In this document: positions 17,400 to 26,608 of the stretch, one piece after another
Layout of the letters: every line of letters starts with the position of its first letter
Numbering within the stretch: the stretch's first letter is position 1
Source: Sphingomonas sp. PP-CC-1A-547
Lineage (GTDB): Bacteria > Pseudomonadota > Alphaproteobacteria > Sphingomonadales > Sphingomonadaceae
Length of the DNA stretch: 64,000 nt
Reading direction: 5' to 3'
Assembly (NCBI RefSeq): GCF_003610375.1
Contig: NZ_RAPZ01000012.1
Coordinates: forward strand, 1-64,000
Position numbers and translations under genes: made by a program
The notes under the pieces: generated by a model
Seen by the model: the letters and a program-made list of their open reading frames with translations, nothing else
Told to the model about the DNA's origin: nothing
Database searches by the model: none

Positions 17400-18691
17400 G
17401 CCTTGCGATCCCATGGACGGCCGCTGGCCGTTTCCTCGTCGAGCATCTGCTGACGCTGCTCCTTCAGATGCCACGGCAGTTCCTCGAACACGCCGTCGAA
17501 CAACGATTCGAGCGGCTGATGCAGGCCGTGGCCGAGGATGCCGTTCTTCTCGGCCTCCTTCTGCGCGGCCTTGACCTGCTCGGCGAGTTCCTTGTCCTGC
17601 GCGGCGTGGCGCTCCTCGTCCCATTCACCGATCGCGATGAGGTGATCCTTGAGGCGCTTGATCGGGTCGCCGAGCGGCCAGGCGTTGGGCTCGCCTTCGC
17701 TGCGATACTGGCCGGGATCGTCGGAGGTCGAATGGCCTTCCGCGCGGTAGGTGAAATGCTCGATCAGCGTCGGGCCCTGGTTGGTCCGCGCGCGTTCGGC
17801 GGCCCATTCCGTCGCTGCGTACACCGCCAGCGCGTCATTGCCGTCGACGCGGAGCCCGGCAATGCCGTAGCCGACCGCGCGCGCCGCGAACGTCGTCGCC
17901 TCCGCGCCGGCGAACCCTGAGAAGCTCGAGATCGCCCACTGGTTGTTGACGACGTTGAAGATCACCGGCGCGCGGTAGACCGCGGCGAAGGTGCACGCCG
18001 AGTGGAAGTCGCCCTCCGCGGTCGAGCCCTCACCGCACCAGGTCGCGGCGATCCGCGTGTCGCCCTTGGCGGCGGACGCCATCGCCCAGCCGACTGCCTG
18101 CGGGTATTGCGTGGTGAGGTTGCCTGAGATCGAGAAGAACCCGGCTTCCTTGACCGAATACATGATTGGCAACTGCTTACCGCCGAGCCTGTCCGCGGTG
18201 TTCGAATAGATCTGGTTCATCATGTCGACGAGGCTCCAGCCCCGTGCGATCAGCAGGCCCTGCTGGCGATACGAGGGGAAGCACATGTCCTCGTAGTCGA
18301 GCGCATAGGCCGCCGCGACTGCGACCGCCTCCTCGCCGAGCGCCTTCATGTAGAAGCTGGTCTTGCCCTGCCGCTGCGCGCGGAACATGCGCTCGTCGAA
18401 CGCGCGGAGCAGCGCCATGCTGCGCAACATGCGGCGCATCACGTCAGGCGAAAGCTTGGGGTCCCAGGGGCCGACCGCGTTGCCGTCGTCATCGAGCACG
18501 CGGACCAACGTATAGGCGAGATCGATGAAGTCGGACGCCTTGTCCGCGGTGTCGGGGCGGCGTGCCTCGCCGGCGGGCGGCACGTCGACTTCGGCGAAGT
18601 CCACCGCGTCGCCGGGGCGGAACTTCGGCTCGGGGATATGCAGCGTAAGTGGCTGCAAATTGGCGCGCGGATGCTCGCTTGCCATCGTCAT
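17396..18691 (-). CDS. bkdA1: 2-oxoacid dehydrogenase E1 alpha subunit, bkd type
   Basis: Thiamine diphosphate-binding alpha subunit, 431 aa from ATG 18691, preceded by GGAGATGGA. The longer N-terminal region before the catalytic fold is typical of bkd-type rather than pyruvate-type E1 alpha. Motifs include YRQQGLLIARGW, then the ThDP motif GEGSTAEGDFHSACTFAAVY through NNQWAIS, and the phosphorylation-loop-like YRAEGHSTSDDPGQYR. It is the first gene of the four-gene operon E1 alpha, E1 beta, E2, mini-bactofilin. Confidence 0.94.
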   Translation of the reverse strand: MTMASEHPRANLQPLTLHIPEPKFRPGDAVDFAEVDVPPAGEARRPDTADKASDFIDLAYTLVRVLDDDGNAVGPWDPKLSPDVMRRMLRSMALLRAFDERMFRAQRQGKTSFYMKALGEEAVAVAAAYALDYEDMCFPSYRQQGLLIARGWSLVDMMNQIYSNTADRLGGKQLPIMYSVKEAGFFSISGNLTTQYPQAVGWAMASAAKGDTRIAATWCGEGSTAEGDFHSACTFAAVYRAPVIFNVVNNQWAISSFSGFAGAEATTFAARAVGYGIAGLRVDGNDALAVYAATEWAAERARTNQGPTLIEHFTYRAEGHSTSDDPGQYRSEGEPNAWPLGDPIKRLKDHLIAIGEWDEERHAAQDKELAEQVKAAQKEAEKNGILGHGLHQPLESLFDGVFEELPWHLKEQRQQMLDEETASGRPWDRKA

Positions 18692-18823
18692 TCCATCTCC
18701 ATGAGGCCGCTGTGACCGCGGAACACTCTTACCGAGGCTTGTTATTAAATTTCAACGCAGATTGCGAGGGGGAGTTGCGCATTCACGATGTGCCGCGCGG
18801 ATTTTTCTCCCCCTCCGCAGAAT

Positions 18824-19843
18824 TCAGCCGCCGACGGTCTGTTCGATCACGCCGAAGATCGGATGGCGCTTGTCGTCCTCCGCCCAAATCCGGACGACGT
18901 CGCCCTGCTTGAGGAACGGCGTGACGGGCTTGCCGCCCTGGATCGTTTCGATCGTCCGCACTTCGGCGAGACAGGAATAGCCGACGCCGCCCTCGGCAAC
19001 CGACTTGCCGGGACCACCATCGGGGCCGCGGTTCGAGACAGTGCCCGAACCGACGATCGTTCCCGCGCCAAGCTTCCGCGTCTTGGCGGCGTGCGCGACC
19101 AGCGTACCGAAGTCGAACGTCATGTCCTCGCCGGCCTCGGCGCGACCGAGCGGCTGGCCGTTGAGGTCGACCATCAGCTTGCGGTGGAGCTTGCCGTCCT
19201 TCCACCAGTCGCCCAGCGAGTCGGGGGTGACGAAGACGGGCGAGAACGCGCTCGCCGGCTTCGACTGGAAGAAGCCGAAGCCCTTGCCGAGCTCGCCGGG
19301 GATCAGGTTGCGCAAGGACACGTCGTTGGTGAGCCCGACCAGCAGGATCGCCGCCAGCGCCTTGTCGCGACTCGCGCCGAGCGGCACGTCGCCGGTGACG
19401 ACGACGACCTCGGCCTCCATGTCGCAGCCCCAGGACTCGTCAGCGAGCGGGATCGGATCGCGGGGTCCGAGGAACCCGTCCGAGCCGCCCTGGTACATCA
19501 GCGGGTCGTGCCAGAAGCTGTCGGGCATCTCCGCCGCGCGCGCCTGTCGCACGAGCGCAACATGATTCACGTAGGCCGAGCCATCCGCCCATTGATACGC
19601 CCGTGGCAGCGGCGACTCGGCATCATGCTCGTGGAAGCGGCGCATCGGGATCATCTCGTGCTCGAGATCGGTCGACAGGTTCTTCAGGTCGATGGACAGG
19701 CGATCCCAGTCGTCGAGCGCGGCCTGCAGCGTCGGCGCGATGTGGCTGGCATCGGCGTACCAGGCGAGGTCGTTGGAGACGACCACGAGCTTGCCGTCTC
19801 GTCCTCGAGTGGCGTCGGGATGCTTCAGGCTGGCCAGTTTCAT
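18824..19843 (-). CDS. Fumarylacetoacetate hydrolase family protein
   Basis: 339-aa protein of the FAH fold, which binds a divalent metal through Glu/Asp residues; one visible site is MEAEVVVVTGDVPLG, and a glycine-rich region follows (GTIVGSGTVSNRGPDGGPG). Its size and match to the short bacterial fumarylacetoacetase-like group suggest the last step of tyrosine or homogentisate breakdown, but no hmgA or maiA gene is near, so the substrate stays open. It lies downstream of the bkd promoter region on the same strand, 132 bp from E1 alpha. Confidence 0.85.
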   Translation of the reverse strand: MKLASLKHPDATRGRDGKLVVVSNDLAWYADASHIAPTLQAALDDWDRLSIDLKNLSTDLEHEMIPMRRFHEHDAESPLPRAYQWADGSAYVNHVALVRQARAAEMPDSFWHDPLMYQGGSDGFLGPRDPIPLADESWGCDMEAEVVVVTGDVPLGASRDKALAAILLVGLTNDVSLRNLIPGELGKGFGFFQSKPASAFSPVFVTPDSLGDWWKDGKLHRKLMVDLNGQPLGRAEAGEDMTFDFGTLVAHAAKTRKLGAGTIVGSGTVSNRGPDGGPGKSVAEGGVGYSCLAEVRTIETIQGGKPVTPFLKQGDVVRIWAEDDKRHPIFGVIEQTVGG

Positions 19844-19994
19844 GGGGCGGATCCTCTATATGTTTGTACGCATCCTACGCCCGTGACGGAGTTCAAGTCG
19901 AGCATCCAGCGTGCAGCAAACCTGATTTTGGTAAGAGCGGAGCCAATGTCGACCTGATAGGTTCGAACTTGCGTAACGGTCGAGGAAGGTGAGC

Positions 19995-20225
19995 ATGCCC
20001 AGATACTTCTTCGATATCGACAACCATAAACACGTGAACGACGACGACGGCACGAACCTGGCGGACGACGAGGAAGCGCGCGTCCAGGCGGTAATCTTCG
20101 CGGGTGATTATCTCAGCGATCATCCGGCAATCGCGCGCGACGGCGCTCGGTTCAGCGTAGCTGTCCGGAACGAGGCGGGCAGCGTACTGCTGACGGTCAC
20201 GGTGACGATCGACGAAACGAGCTAG
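19995..20225 (+). CDS. DUF6894 family small protein
   Basis: 76 aa from ATG 19995, preceded by GAGGAAGG. It has the typical opening MPRYFFDIDNHKHVNDDDG followed by a hydrophilic alpha/beta body with LADDEEARVQAV. Members are common in Sphingomonas and Methylobacterium and their function is unknown. It sits 177 bp upstream of a Crp/Fnr-type regulator on the same strand. Confidence 0.85.
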   Translation: MPRYFFDIDNHKHVNDDDGTNLADDEEARVQAVIFAGDYLSDHPAIARDGARFSVAVRNEAGSVLLTVTVTIDETS

Positions 20226-20402
20226 CCGAACGGCTGGCCTCGTTTTTCGCCACGGTCCCGGCAATCGGGCGCATAAATGTCATAACATGGGTTTTGTCGG
20301 CCCGGTCAATCCTGGGATAAGGTGCGTATTGTTGCAACGCGCTATTCCAGAGAGGGTGACAGCGAGAAACGAGTGCTCCTGCACTGGATGCGGAGAGTGC
20401 AC

Positions 20403-21137
20403 GTGGATATCTCCACCGTGACTGAGAAGGTGTTACGGAAGTTCGAATCGCGGATGGCGATGGGTGCGGACGATCGTGCGCAGATCGCAGCCTTGCCGTT
20501 CAAGGTCCGGACGATCGATGCGTCGACCTATATGCTGCGCGAGGGCCAGCGTCCGACGCGCTGCGCGTTCATTCTGGACGGCCTAGCCTATCGACAAAAG
20601 CTGACGCCCAACGGCGAACGCGAGATCGTGTCGATCCTGATGCCGGGCGAGTTCGTCGATCTGCAGAACCTGTTCCTCGATGAGTCCGATCACGACATCC
20701 AGGCGCTGACGCGGCTGACGCTGGCCGAAGTGCCGATCGCGGCATTGCGCCTTTTCATCGAGGCGTGCCCGGCGGCGGGCCAGGCGTTGTGGATCGACGC
20801 GCTGATCGAGTCGTCGATCCACCGCGAGTGGCTGTTGAATGTCGGGCGGCGCAATGCGCGGAGCCGGCTGGCGCATCTGCTATGTGAATTTTCGGTGCGG
20901 TTCCAGAAATCGACGCTCGCCGATGCGATGGCGTATGAGTTGCCGATGACGCAGGAGCAGTTGGGCGATGCGCTCGGCCTCACCCCCGTCCACGTCAATC
21001 GCGTGCTGAAATCGCTCGAGACCGACGGCCTGATCGCGCGCAAGAAGCGCCAGGTGAGCGTGATCGACTGGCCCCGCCTGCGCGATGCCGCAGAGTTCAA
21101 CGAACGCTATCTGCACCTCGGTCAGATTCGGCGCTGA
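20403..21137 (+). CDS. Crp/Fnr family transcriptional regulator
   Basis: Cyclic-nucleotide-binding-like sensory domain followed by a helix-turn-helix. The N-terminal beta-roll includes RPTRCAFILDGLAYRQK and PGEFVDLQNLFL. The C-terminal HTH_CRP is clear in LPMTQEQLGDALGLTPVHVN. No Cys cluster of the Fnr iron-sulfur type is visible, so the signal is unknown. The start is uncertain: GTG 20403 has GGAGA six bases upstream, but the frame is open to GTG 20322 and ATG 20388 is also possible. Confidence 0.85.
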   Translation: MDISTVTEKVLRKFESRMAMGADDRAQIAALPFKVRTIDASTYMLREGQRPTRCAFILDGLAYRQKLTPNGEREIVSILMPGEFVDLQNLFLDESDHDIQALTRLTLAEVPIAALRLFIEACPAAGQALWIDALIESSIHREWLLNVGRRNARSRLAHLLCEFSVRFQKSTLADAMAYELPMTQEQLGDALGLTPVHVNRVLKSLETDGLIARKKRQVSVIDWPRLRDAAEFNERYLHLGQIRR

Positions 21138-21363
21138 CCCCGCCACAGTTGCAAAAAGGGACCGAAGGTTGACTTTTCGACCGTGATACGCCAAATGGCC
21201 GCTATCGAGGCGTAATGCAGCGTGATTGGACCCTAGCCGGTCTTAGCTCCGCCTCGGTCGTTTCCAACGGGCTTCCCTTTTCACGCGGGGTGTCAAAACA
21301 CCACCGCCCCTCGCGCGTCCTTGTGTGGATTCGCGAGCCCGGCATCTATTTGAGAGACTATTC

Positions 21364-22797
21364 ATGTCATTTGCAAACCTCGGCCTTGCCGAGCCGCTCG
21401 TCCGTGCGCTCGAAGCCAAGGGCTATACCGAGCCGACGCCGATCCAGGCCCAGTCGATCCCGATCCTGCTCGAAGGCGGCGATCTGCTCGGCATCGCGCA
21501 GACCGGCACCGGCAAGACCGCGGCGTTCGTGCTGCCGTCGATCCAGCGCCTGACCGAAAACCAGAAGCGCGTCCTGCCGACGCATTGCCGCATGCTGGTG
21601 CTCGCGCCGACGCGCGAACTCGCCAGCCAGATCGCCGACAGCGCCCGCGCCTACGGTCAGTTCAGCAAGATGTCGGTGACGACCGTGTTCGGCGGCACCA
21701 GCATCAACAAGAACCGCCAGGACATGAGCCGCGGCGTCGACATCCTCGTCGCCACGCCGGGCCGCCTGATCGATCTGATCGAGCAGGGCTTCGTGAACCT
21801 GTCGATGATCGAGATCCTAGTGCTCGACGAAGCCGACCAGATGATGGACCTCGGCTTCATCCATGCGCTGAAGAAGATCGTTCGCATGCTGCCGAAGAAG
21901 CGCCAGACGCTGTTCTTCTCGGCGACGATGCCGGTCGCGATCCGCGAGTTGGCCAGCCAGTTCCTGCTCGATCCGAAGACGGTGTCGGTGAAGCCTGCCG
22001 CGACGACCGCCGAGCGCGTCGACCAGTATGTCACCTTCTGCAACCAGTCGGAGAAGCAGGCGCTGCTGACGATCACGCTGGCCGATCCGGCGATCGACCG
22101 TGCGCTCGTGTTCACGCGCACCAAGCATGGCGCCGACCGCGTCGTGAAGCTGCTGGCCGGCAACGGCATCGCCTCGAACGCGATCCACGGCAACAAGAGC
22201 CAGGGCCAGCGTGAGCGCGCACTCGGCGAGTTCAAGCAGGGCAAGGTCAAGGTCCTGATCGCGACCGACATCGCCGCACGCGGCATCGACGTCTCGGGCG
22301 TCTCGCACGTCATCAACTTCGAGCTGCCGAACGTCGCCGAGCAGTATGTCCACCGCATCGGCCGTACCGCGCGTGCGGGCGCGAGCGGCATCGCCGTCGC
22401 GTTCTGCGCGGATGACGAGAAGGCGTACCTGCGCGACATCGAGCGGATCACCCGCCAGAAGGTCCAGGTCAGGTCACTGCCGGACGATTTCGTCAACCTG
22501 TCGAACCAGATCAAGCAGACGCGCGTGAAGACGATGGGTGCGGACCCCGAGGTCCGGATCGACCGTCCGCGCGATCCGGCACGTCCGCGCGCGACGCATT
22601 CGCCGCGGGCGACCGGGACGACTGGTCGCAACTATGCGGGTGCTAGCCGTGGTGGCCAGGGTGGCGGCGGTCAGGGTGGCGGCGGTCGTCCGCAGGGCGG
22701 TGGTCGTCCCGGTGGTCAGGGCGGCGGTGGCCGTCCGGCCGGCGGCGGTGGTGGCCGTGGTCCGAGCCGCGGCGCGGGTCCGAGCTCGGCACGCTAA
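21364..22797 (+). CDS. DEAD-box ATP-dependent RNA helicase
   Basis: RhlE-like helicase, 477 aa from ATG 21364. Motifs in order: Q motif PTPIQAQSIP, Walker A AQTGTGKT, DEAD box VLDEADQMMDLG, SAT motif FFSATMP, and motif VI YVHRIGRTARAG. The C-terminal tail from about residue 415 is Gly/Arg-rich with RGG-like and QGGGG repeats, typical of helicases acting in ribosome assembly or cold shock. A 226-bp leader precedes it; I see no defined regulatory structure there. Confidence 0.94.
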   Translation: MSFANLGLAEPLVRALEAKGYTEPTPIQAQSIPILLEGGDLLGIAQTGTGKTAAFVLPSIQRLTENQKRVLPTHCRMLVLAPTRELASQIADSARAYGQFSKMSVTTVFGGTSINKNRQDMSRGVDILVATPGRLIDLIEQGFVNLSMIEILVLDEADQMMDLGFIHALKKIVRMLPKKRQTLFFSATMPVAIRELASQFLLDPKTVSVKPAATTAERVDQYVTFCNQSEKQALLTITLADPAIDRALVFTRTKHGADRVVKLLAGNGIASNAIHGNKSQGQRERALGEFKQGKVKVLIATDIAARGIDVSGVSHVINFELPNVAEQYVHRIGRTARAGASGIAVAFCADDEKAYLRDIERITRQKVQVRSLPDDFVNLSNQIKQTRVKTMGADPEVRIDRPRDPARPRATHSPRATGTTGRNYAGASRGGQGGGGQGGGGRPQGGGRPGGQGGGGRPAGGGGGRGPSRGAGPSSAR

Positions 22798-22854
22798 GGA
22801 GCATTCGTTCGCCTCGCGGGTTTGGTGTAGACCGGTCCCGCGAGGAGAATACTC

Positions 22855-23121
22855 ATGGACGTTTCCACTACACCTGTCGCCGAACGCGTCGCACGCGTGC
22901 TGGCGGGACAGCGGATCAGCGCGAACGCCGGCGGCGATGCCGAGTCGGCGTCGCGGTTGATCGATGCGGCGTGGGCGGATTATCTGCCCGACGCGCTGGC
23001 GGTGCTGAAGACGTTACGCGAGCCTGACAAGGCGATGGCGGCGGCGGGCGATCTTGCGGTCTGGGAGGCTATGATCCTTGCGGGGATCAAGGGCGCCAAG
23101 CCGGTGACGGTGGTCCTCTAA
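22855..23121 (+). CDS. Small conserved hypothetical protein, 88 aa
   Basis: An 88-aa soluble protein starting MDVSTTPVAERVARVLAG, preceded by GAGGAG. It is predicted mostly alpha-helical, with AASRLIDAAWADYLPDA-like helices and a short C-terminal strand. I recognise no domain. It follows the helicase by 57 bp and is followed directly by a type A and a type C repeat. Confidence 0.65.
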   Translation: MDVSTTPVAERVARVLAGQRISANAGGDAESASRLIDAAWADYLPDALAVLKTLREPDKAMAAAGDLAVWEAMILAGIKGAKPVTVVL

Positions 23122-23124
23122 ACT

Positions 23125-23179
23125 TGTTTCCCCGCGAAGGCGGGGACCCAGTCTGGGCACCCGCCTTCGCGGGTGAACA
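23125..23179. repeat. Type A palindromic repeat, copy 3
   Basis: A 55-bp palindrome (TGTTTCCCCGCGAAGG ... CTTCGCGGGTGAACA) starting four bases after the stop of the 88-aa protein gene. A type C element follows 29 nt later. Confidence 0.85.
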
Positions 23180-23208
23180 AAATGGGGGCGACGTACCCGG
23201 CCCATATA

Positions 23209-23316
23209 CACCACCCCGGCGAAGGCCGGGGCCCAGTTGGCAAGGCCGGTGTAACGAAGCGCTTCGCTCCGTTACCATCGTTACCCAATTGGCCCCCGGC
23301 CTTCGCCGGGGTGGTG
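23209..23316. repeat. Type C palindromic repeat, copy 2
   Basis: Outer arms CACCACCCCGGCGAAGGCCG and CGGCCTTCGCCGGGGTGGTG; the core carries GTAACG and CGTTAC, in the forward orientation as defined by the copy at 57957. It lies between convergent genes. Confidence 0.9.
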
Positions 23317-23341
23317 TTTTGGTTAGCGTCGATGGCTTAAA

Positions 23342-24007
23342 TCAGCTGATCGTCGTCAGCCATTCCGCTTCGTCCGCGCGCTCCGTGCGCAACGCATTGG
23401 CAGGTGCCCTCTTGTCCTCGTAGCCGATCGCCATGCCGCAAAAGAGCATGCGGTCTTCGGGCAGATCCAAGACCCTCCCGACCGTTTCCGGATACATCGC
23501 CCAGCATTCTTGCGGGCAGGTGGCGAGGCCGGCGTCTACCGCGAGCAGCATCAGGTTTTGTAGGTACATGCCGAGGTCCGACCATTGCGGCGGGCCCATG
23601 CGGCGATCGACCGTGCAGAAATACGCGGCGGGTGCGCCGAAAAACTGAAAGTTTTGGGCGAACCACTCTCGGCGGGCGGGCTTGTCGTCGCGGGGGATGC
23701 CGAGGTGGGCGTACATCGCTTCGCCGACGGCGTAGCGGCGGTCTCGGTAGGGGGCAACGAGGTCGCGAGGGTAGACGTCGTAGGCTGGGGTTTCGGCTTC
23801 GCCGGTGGCGAGTTTTTCGGCCATCGTCGCCTTGAGGCGGGTCATCGAGTCGCCTTGGACGATGGCGATGTGCCAGGGTTGGAGGTTGCCGCCGGTTGCG
23901 GCTCGGGATGCTTTTACGGCTAGGTCGTGGAGCAGGGTCGGGTCGACGGGGGCGTCAAGGAAGCCTCGGACGGAGCGGCGAGCGGCGATGGCTTCGGTCA
24001 CGTCCAT
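23342..24007 (-). CDS. Nitroreductase family protein
   Basis: FMN-dependent NAD(P)H oxidoreductase, 221 aa. The N-terminal FMN-phosphate site is in AIAARRSVRGFLD (about residues 6-18), followed by RAATGGNLQPWH, and the C-terminal region has GMAIGYEDKRAPAN. Members reduce nitroaromatics, quinones or enones; the substrate is not predictable here. It is a single gene flanked by repeats on both sides. Confidence 0.9.
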   Translation of the reverse strand: MDVTEAIAARRSVRGFLDAPVDPTLLHDLAVKASRAATGGNLQPWHIAIVQGDSMTRLKATMAEKLATGEAETPAYDVYPRDLVAPYRDRRYAVGEAMYAHLGIPRDDKPARREWFAQNFQFFGAPAAYFCTVDRRMGPPQWSDLGMYLQNLMLLAVDAGLATCPQECWAMYPETVGRVLDLPEDRMLFCGMAIGYEDKRAPANALRTERADEAEWLTTIS

Positions 24008-24023
24008 GGTGTTCTCCTAAACA

Positions 24024-24106
24024 CCCCCCACTCCGTTCGCCCTGAGCGAAGTCGAAGGGCATGAGACTCAGGTGCTTCGACTTCGCTCAGCACGAACGGG
24101 GGGTGG
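24024..24106. repeat. Type F inverted repeat, copy 2
   Basis: Arms CTCCGTTCGCCCTGAGCGAA and CTTCGCTCAGCACGAACGGG enclose a short centre near ATGAGACTCA. It is related to the copy at 16236. It lies between hslU and the nitroreductase start. Confidence 0.85.
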
Positions 24107-24124
24107 CGCCCCCCCCGCCTTACC

Positions 24125-25420
24125 TCAGAGCACGAACCGGCTGAGGTCGGTGTTGCGGGCGATTTCCTTGAGCTGGCTGTCGACGTACGCGCCGTCGATG
24201 ACGAGGTTCGAGCCGCCGCGGTCTTCGGCGTTGTAGCTCACCTCCTCCAGCAGCTTTTCCATCACCGTCTGCAGACGCCGCGCGCCGATGTTTTCGATCT
24301 CGGAGTTCACCTCGGCGGCGATGCGCGCGATTGCGGCGATGCCGTCTTCGGTGAACTCGATGCCGACGCCTTCTGTGGCGATCAGCGCCTTGTATTGCAG
24401 CGGCAGCGACGCCTTCGTGTCGGACAGGATCGCGACGAAATCAGCTTCGGTGAGGCCCTTCAGTTCGACGCGGATCGGCAGGCGGCCCTGGAGTTCGGGG
24501 AGCAGGTCGCTCGGCTTGGCGACGTGGAACGCGCCCGAGGCGATGAAGAGGATGTGGTCGGTCTTCATAGGCCCGTACTTGGTCGCGACGGTGGTACCTT
24601 CGATCAACGGCAGCAGGTCGCGCTGGACGCCTTCGCGGCTGATCGAGCCGCCGCGACCGTCCGAGACTGCGATCTTGTCGATTTCGTCGAGGAAGACGAT
24701 GCCGTTGGCTTCCGCGTCGGCCAAGGCTGCACGGCTGACCTCGTCCTGGTCGAGGCGCTTGTCGGCCTCTTCCTCGACGAGCTTATCCCATGCCGCATGG
24801 ACGGTGAGCTTGCGACGCTTGAGCTGCTGCCCGCCGCCGAACGACTTCATCATCTCGCCGAGATTGATCATCTGCGGCGCGCCGCCGGGGATCTCGAACG
24901 GCGTGGTCGGCGCCTGCTCGACTTCGATCTCGACTTCGGCGGAGTTCAGATGACCGTCGAGGAAGCGCTGCTTGAAGCTTTCGCGCGTCGCGGTGCTCGA
25001 ATCCTTGCCGACAAGTGCGTCGAGCAAACGCCCCATCGCTGCCTCTTCGGCCTTGTCCTTGACGGCTATACGACGCCGTTCCTTTTCGAGGCGGATGGCT
25101 TCCTCGACGAGGTCGCGGGCGATCTGCTCGACGTCGCGGCCGACATAGCCGACTTCGGTAAACTTGGTCGCCTCGACCTTCACGAACGGCGCGTCGGCGA
25201 GCTTGGCCAGACGGCGGCTGATCTCGGTCTTGCCGCAGCCGGTCGGTCCGATCATCAGGATGTTCTTGGGCGTGACCTCGTCGCGAAGATCTTCGCTGAG
25301 CTGCTGACGGCGCCAGCGGTTGCGCATCGCGACCGCGACCGCGCGTTTCGCGGCGGCCTGGCCGATGATGTGGGCGTCGAGCGCGGCGACGATGGCCTTG
25401 GGGGTGAGCTGGTCGTTCAT
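24125..25420 (-). CDS. hslU: ATP-dependent protease ATPase subunit HslU
   Basis: AAA+ unfoldase of the HslUV protease, 431 aa from ATG 25420. Walker A is GPTGCGKTE, Walker B is [10 protein letters not shown], and the C-terminal tail DLSRFVL that inserts into HslV is present. The frame stays open upstream through the repeat and hslV only as a shadow. hslV lies 119 bp upstream on the same strand, separated by a type G repeat. Confidence 0.97.
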   Translation of the reverse strand: MNDQLTPKAIVAALDAHIIGQAAAKRAVAVAMRNRWRRQQLSEDLRDEVTPKNILMIGPTGCGKTEISRRLAKLADAPFVKVEATKFTEVGYVGRDVEQIARDLVEEAIRLEKERRRIAVKDKAEEAAMGRLLDALVGKDSSTATRESFKQRFLDGHLNSAEVEIEVEQAPTTPFEIPGGAPQMINLGEMMKSFGGGQQLKRRKLTVHAAWDKLVEEEADKRLDQDEVSRAALADAEANGIVFLDEIDKIAVSDGRGGSISREGVQRDLLPLIEGTTVATKYGPMKTDHILFIASGAFHVAKPSDLLPELQGRLPIRVELKGLTEADFVAILSDTKASLPLQYKALIATEGVGIEFTEDGIAAIARIAAEVNSEIENIGARRLQTVMEKLLEEVSYNAEDRGGSNLVIDGAYVDSQLKEIARNTDLSRFVL

Positions 25421-25430
25421 TTGTTTACCT

Positions 25431-25539
25431 TCTCCCCTCCCGCTCGGGAGGGGTCGGGGGAGGGCGTGGCCGCAGCGAAAGGCGTGGGTGGGGTGTATTT
25501 CAGCCCCTCCCCTAACCCCTCCCGCAAGCGGGAGGGGGA
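25431..25539. repeat. Type G inverted repeat within the hslV-hslU operon
   Basis: Arms CTCCCCTCCCGCTCGGGAGG and CCCTCCCGCAAGCGGGAGGG frame 109 bp that end exactly at the hslV stop codon (TAA at 25540-25542 on the minus strand). It lies between the two subunits of one protease. Confidence 0.85.
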
Positions 25540-26103
25540 TTACGTAGTCGAGTCCATCGTTTCGACCGTGAGGCGGTCGTTGGTGTAGACGCAGAGCTCG
25601 GACGCGATGCCCATTGCCTTGCGGCAGAGGACTTCGGCGTCGGTCTCGTATTCTACCAGCGCTCGGGCGGCGGCGAGCGCGTAGTTGCCGCCGGAGCCGA
25701 TCGCGGCGACGCCGTTTTCCGGCTCCAACACGTCGCCGTTGCCGGTGAGGATCAGCGTCACGTCCTCGTCGGCGACGATCATCATCGCTTCGAGGTTGCG
25801 GAGGAACTTGTCGGTGCGCCAGTCCTTGGCGAGTTCGACCGCGGCGCGCAGCAGCTGGCCCTGGTGTGCTTCGAGCTTGCGTTCGAGGCGTTCGAACAAG
25901 GTGAACGCGTCCGCGGTGGCGCCGGCGAATCCGCCGATGACGCTGCCGTCGCCTAGGCGGCGGACCTTGCGCGCGTTGGGTTTCATGACGGTCTGGCCCA
26001 TCGAGACCTGGCCGTCGCCGATCACGACGACCTTGCCGCCGCGGCGGACCGAGAGGATCGTGGTGCCGTGCCATGTCGGCATGGCGTGGGGGTCGTTGCT
26101 CAT
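25540..26103 (-). CDS. hslV: ATP-dependent protease subunit HslV
   Basis: Threonine protease of the proteasome beta-subunit family, 187 aa. The catalytic threonine is in [11 protein letters not shown] (residue 14 or so), exposed by removal of a short N-terminal peptide. Other family blocks: [26 protein letters not shown] and [14 protein letters not shown]. It is the first gene of hslVU. Confidence 0.97.
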   Translation of the reverse strand: MSNDPHAMPTWHGTTILSVRRGGKVVVIGDGQVSMGQTVMKPNARKVRRLGDGSVIGGFAGATADAFTLFERLERKLEAHQGQLLRAAVELAKDWRTDKFLRNLEAMMIVADEDVTLILTGNGDVLEPENGVAAIGSGGNYALAAARALVEYETDAEVLCRKAMGIASELCVYTNDRLTVETMDSTT

Positions 26104-26174
26104 AGGCGCGATGTAGGGTTTGGTTTTGGGGGTGCAACGCCCCTGCCGCCTCCCATCCCCCCTCTCCCATCATC

Positions 26175-26270
26175 CGTCATCCCCGCGCAGGCGGGGATCC
26201 AGACCCTCGGACCTCACCCGTTCATCACTGAAGTCAGCCAGTATGGGTTCCCGCCTCCGCGGGAATGACG
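26175..26270. repeat. Type J inverted repeat
   Basis: Arms CGTCATCCCCGCGCAGGCGG and CCCGCCTCCGCGGGAATGACG flank a 50-nt centre. It is related in style to type A but has distinct ends (CGTCAT/ATGACG). It lies between the holin gene and hslV. Confidence 0.8.
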
Positions 26271-26286
26271 AAGGAGGCTTGGGTGG

Positions 26287-26544
26287 TTACCGCCCCTTCC
26301 CCCATTCCCGCGCCACCGTGTAGCCGAGATAGCCGGTGCCGAAGAGCGCGTAGAGGGGTTCGGGGATCGCGTTGAGATACGCTGCCATGCCGGCCGCTAT
26401 TGCCTGCGCCGTCTGCGGGCGGACGGCGGCGATCAGGCCTGCGGGGATCGCGCCGAGCAGCAATGTGTACATCACGTAGAGGAACGTCGGGCGGGCTCGG
26501 GTAATCCAGGGGTCTGGTGCTGGATCAAGGGGTTGCGGGGTCAT
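26287..26544 (-). CDS. 3TM holin, gene-transfer-agent type
   Basis: An 85-aa membrane protein preceded by GGAG. The hydrophobic profile shows segments near residues 20-42 (ending IPAGLIAAV), 45-60 and 62-75, matching the three-TM holin family known from gene transfer agents. Holins let the muramidase reach the cell wall. The muramidase gene lies directly upstream (64-bp gap, same strand). No other phage gene is nearby. The family call comes from length, membrane pattern and context. Confidence 0.75.
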   Translation of the reverse strand: MTPQPLDPAPDPWITRARPTFLYVMYTLLLGAIPAGLIAAVRPQTAQAIAAGMAAYLNAIPEPLYALFGTGYLGYTVAREWGKGR

Positions 26545-26608
26545 TGGCTGTCTCCGGGAATTTGGAAGTGCACAAAGTTCACACGCTGGGAGCGTTTTCG
26601 CAGGGGCC

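Noticed and set aside
20277-20288. ATGTCATAACAT palindrome upstream of the Crp/Fnr-type regulator
   Set aside because: Short arms and no conserved spacing to a promoter; too weak to call an operator.
22855-23121. The 88-aa gene as part of a toxin-antitoxin pair
   Set aside because: No partner gene and no known toxin or antitoxin motif; it is flanked by a helicase gene and repeats.
24125-26173. One long minus-strand frame covering hslU, repeat and hslV
   Set aside because: hslV is in another frame; the upstream part is a shadow, and hslU has a normal ATG at 25420.
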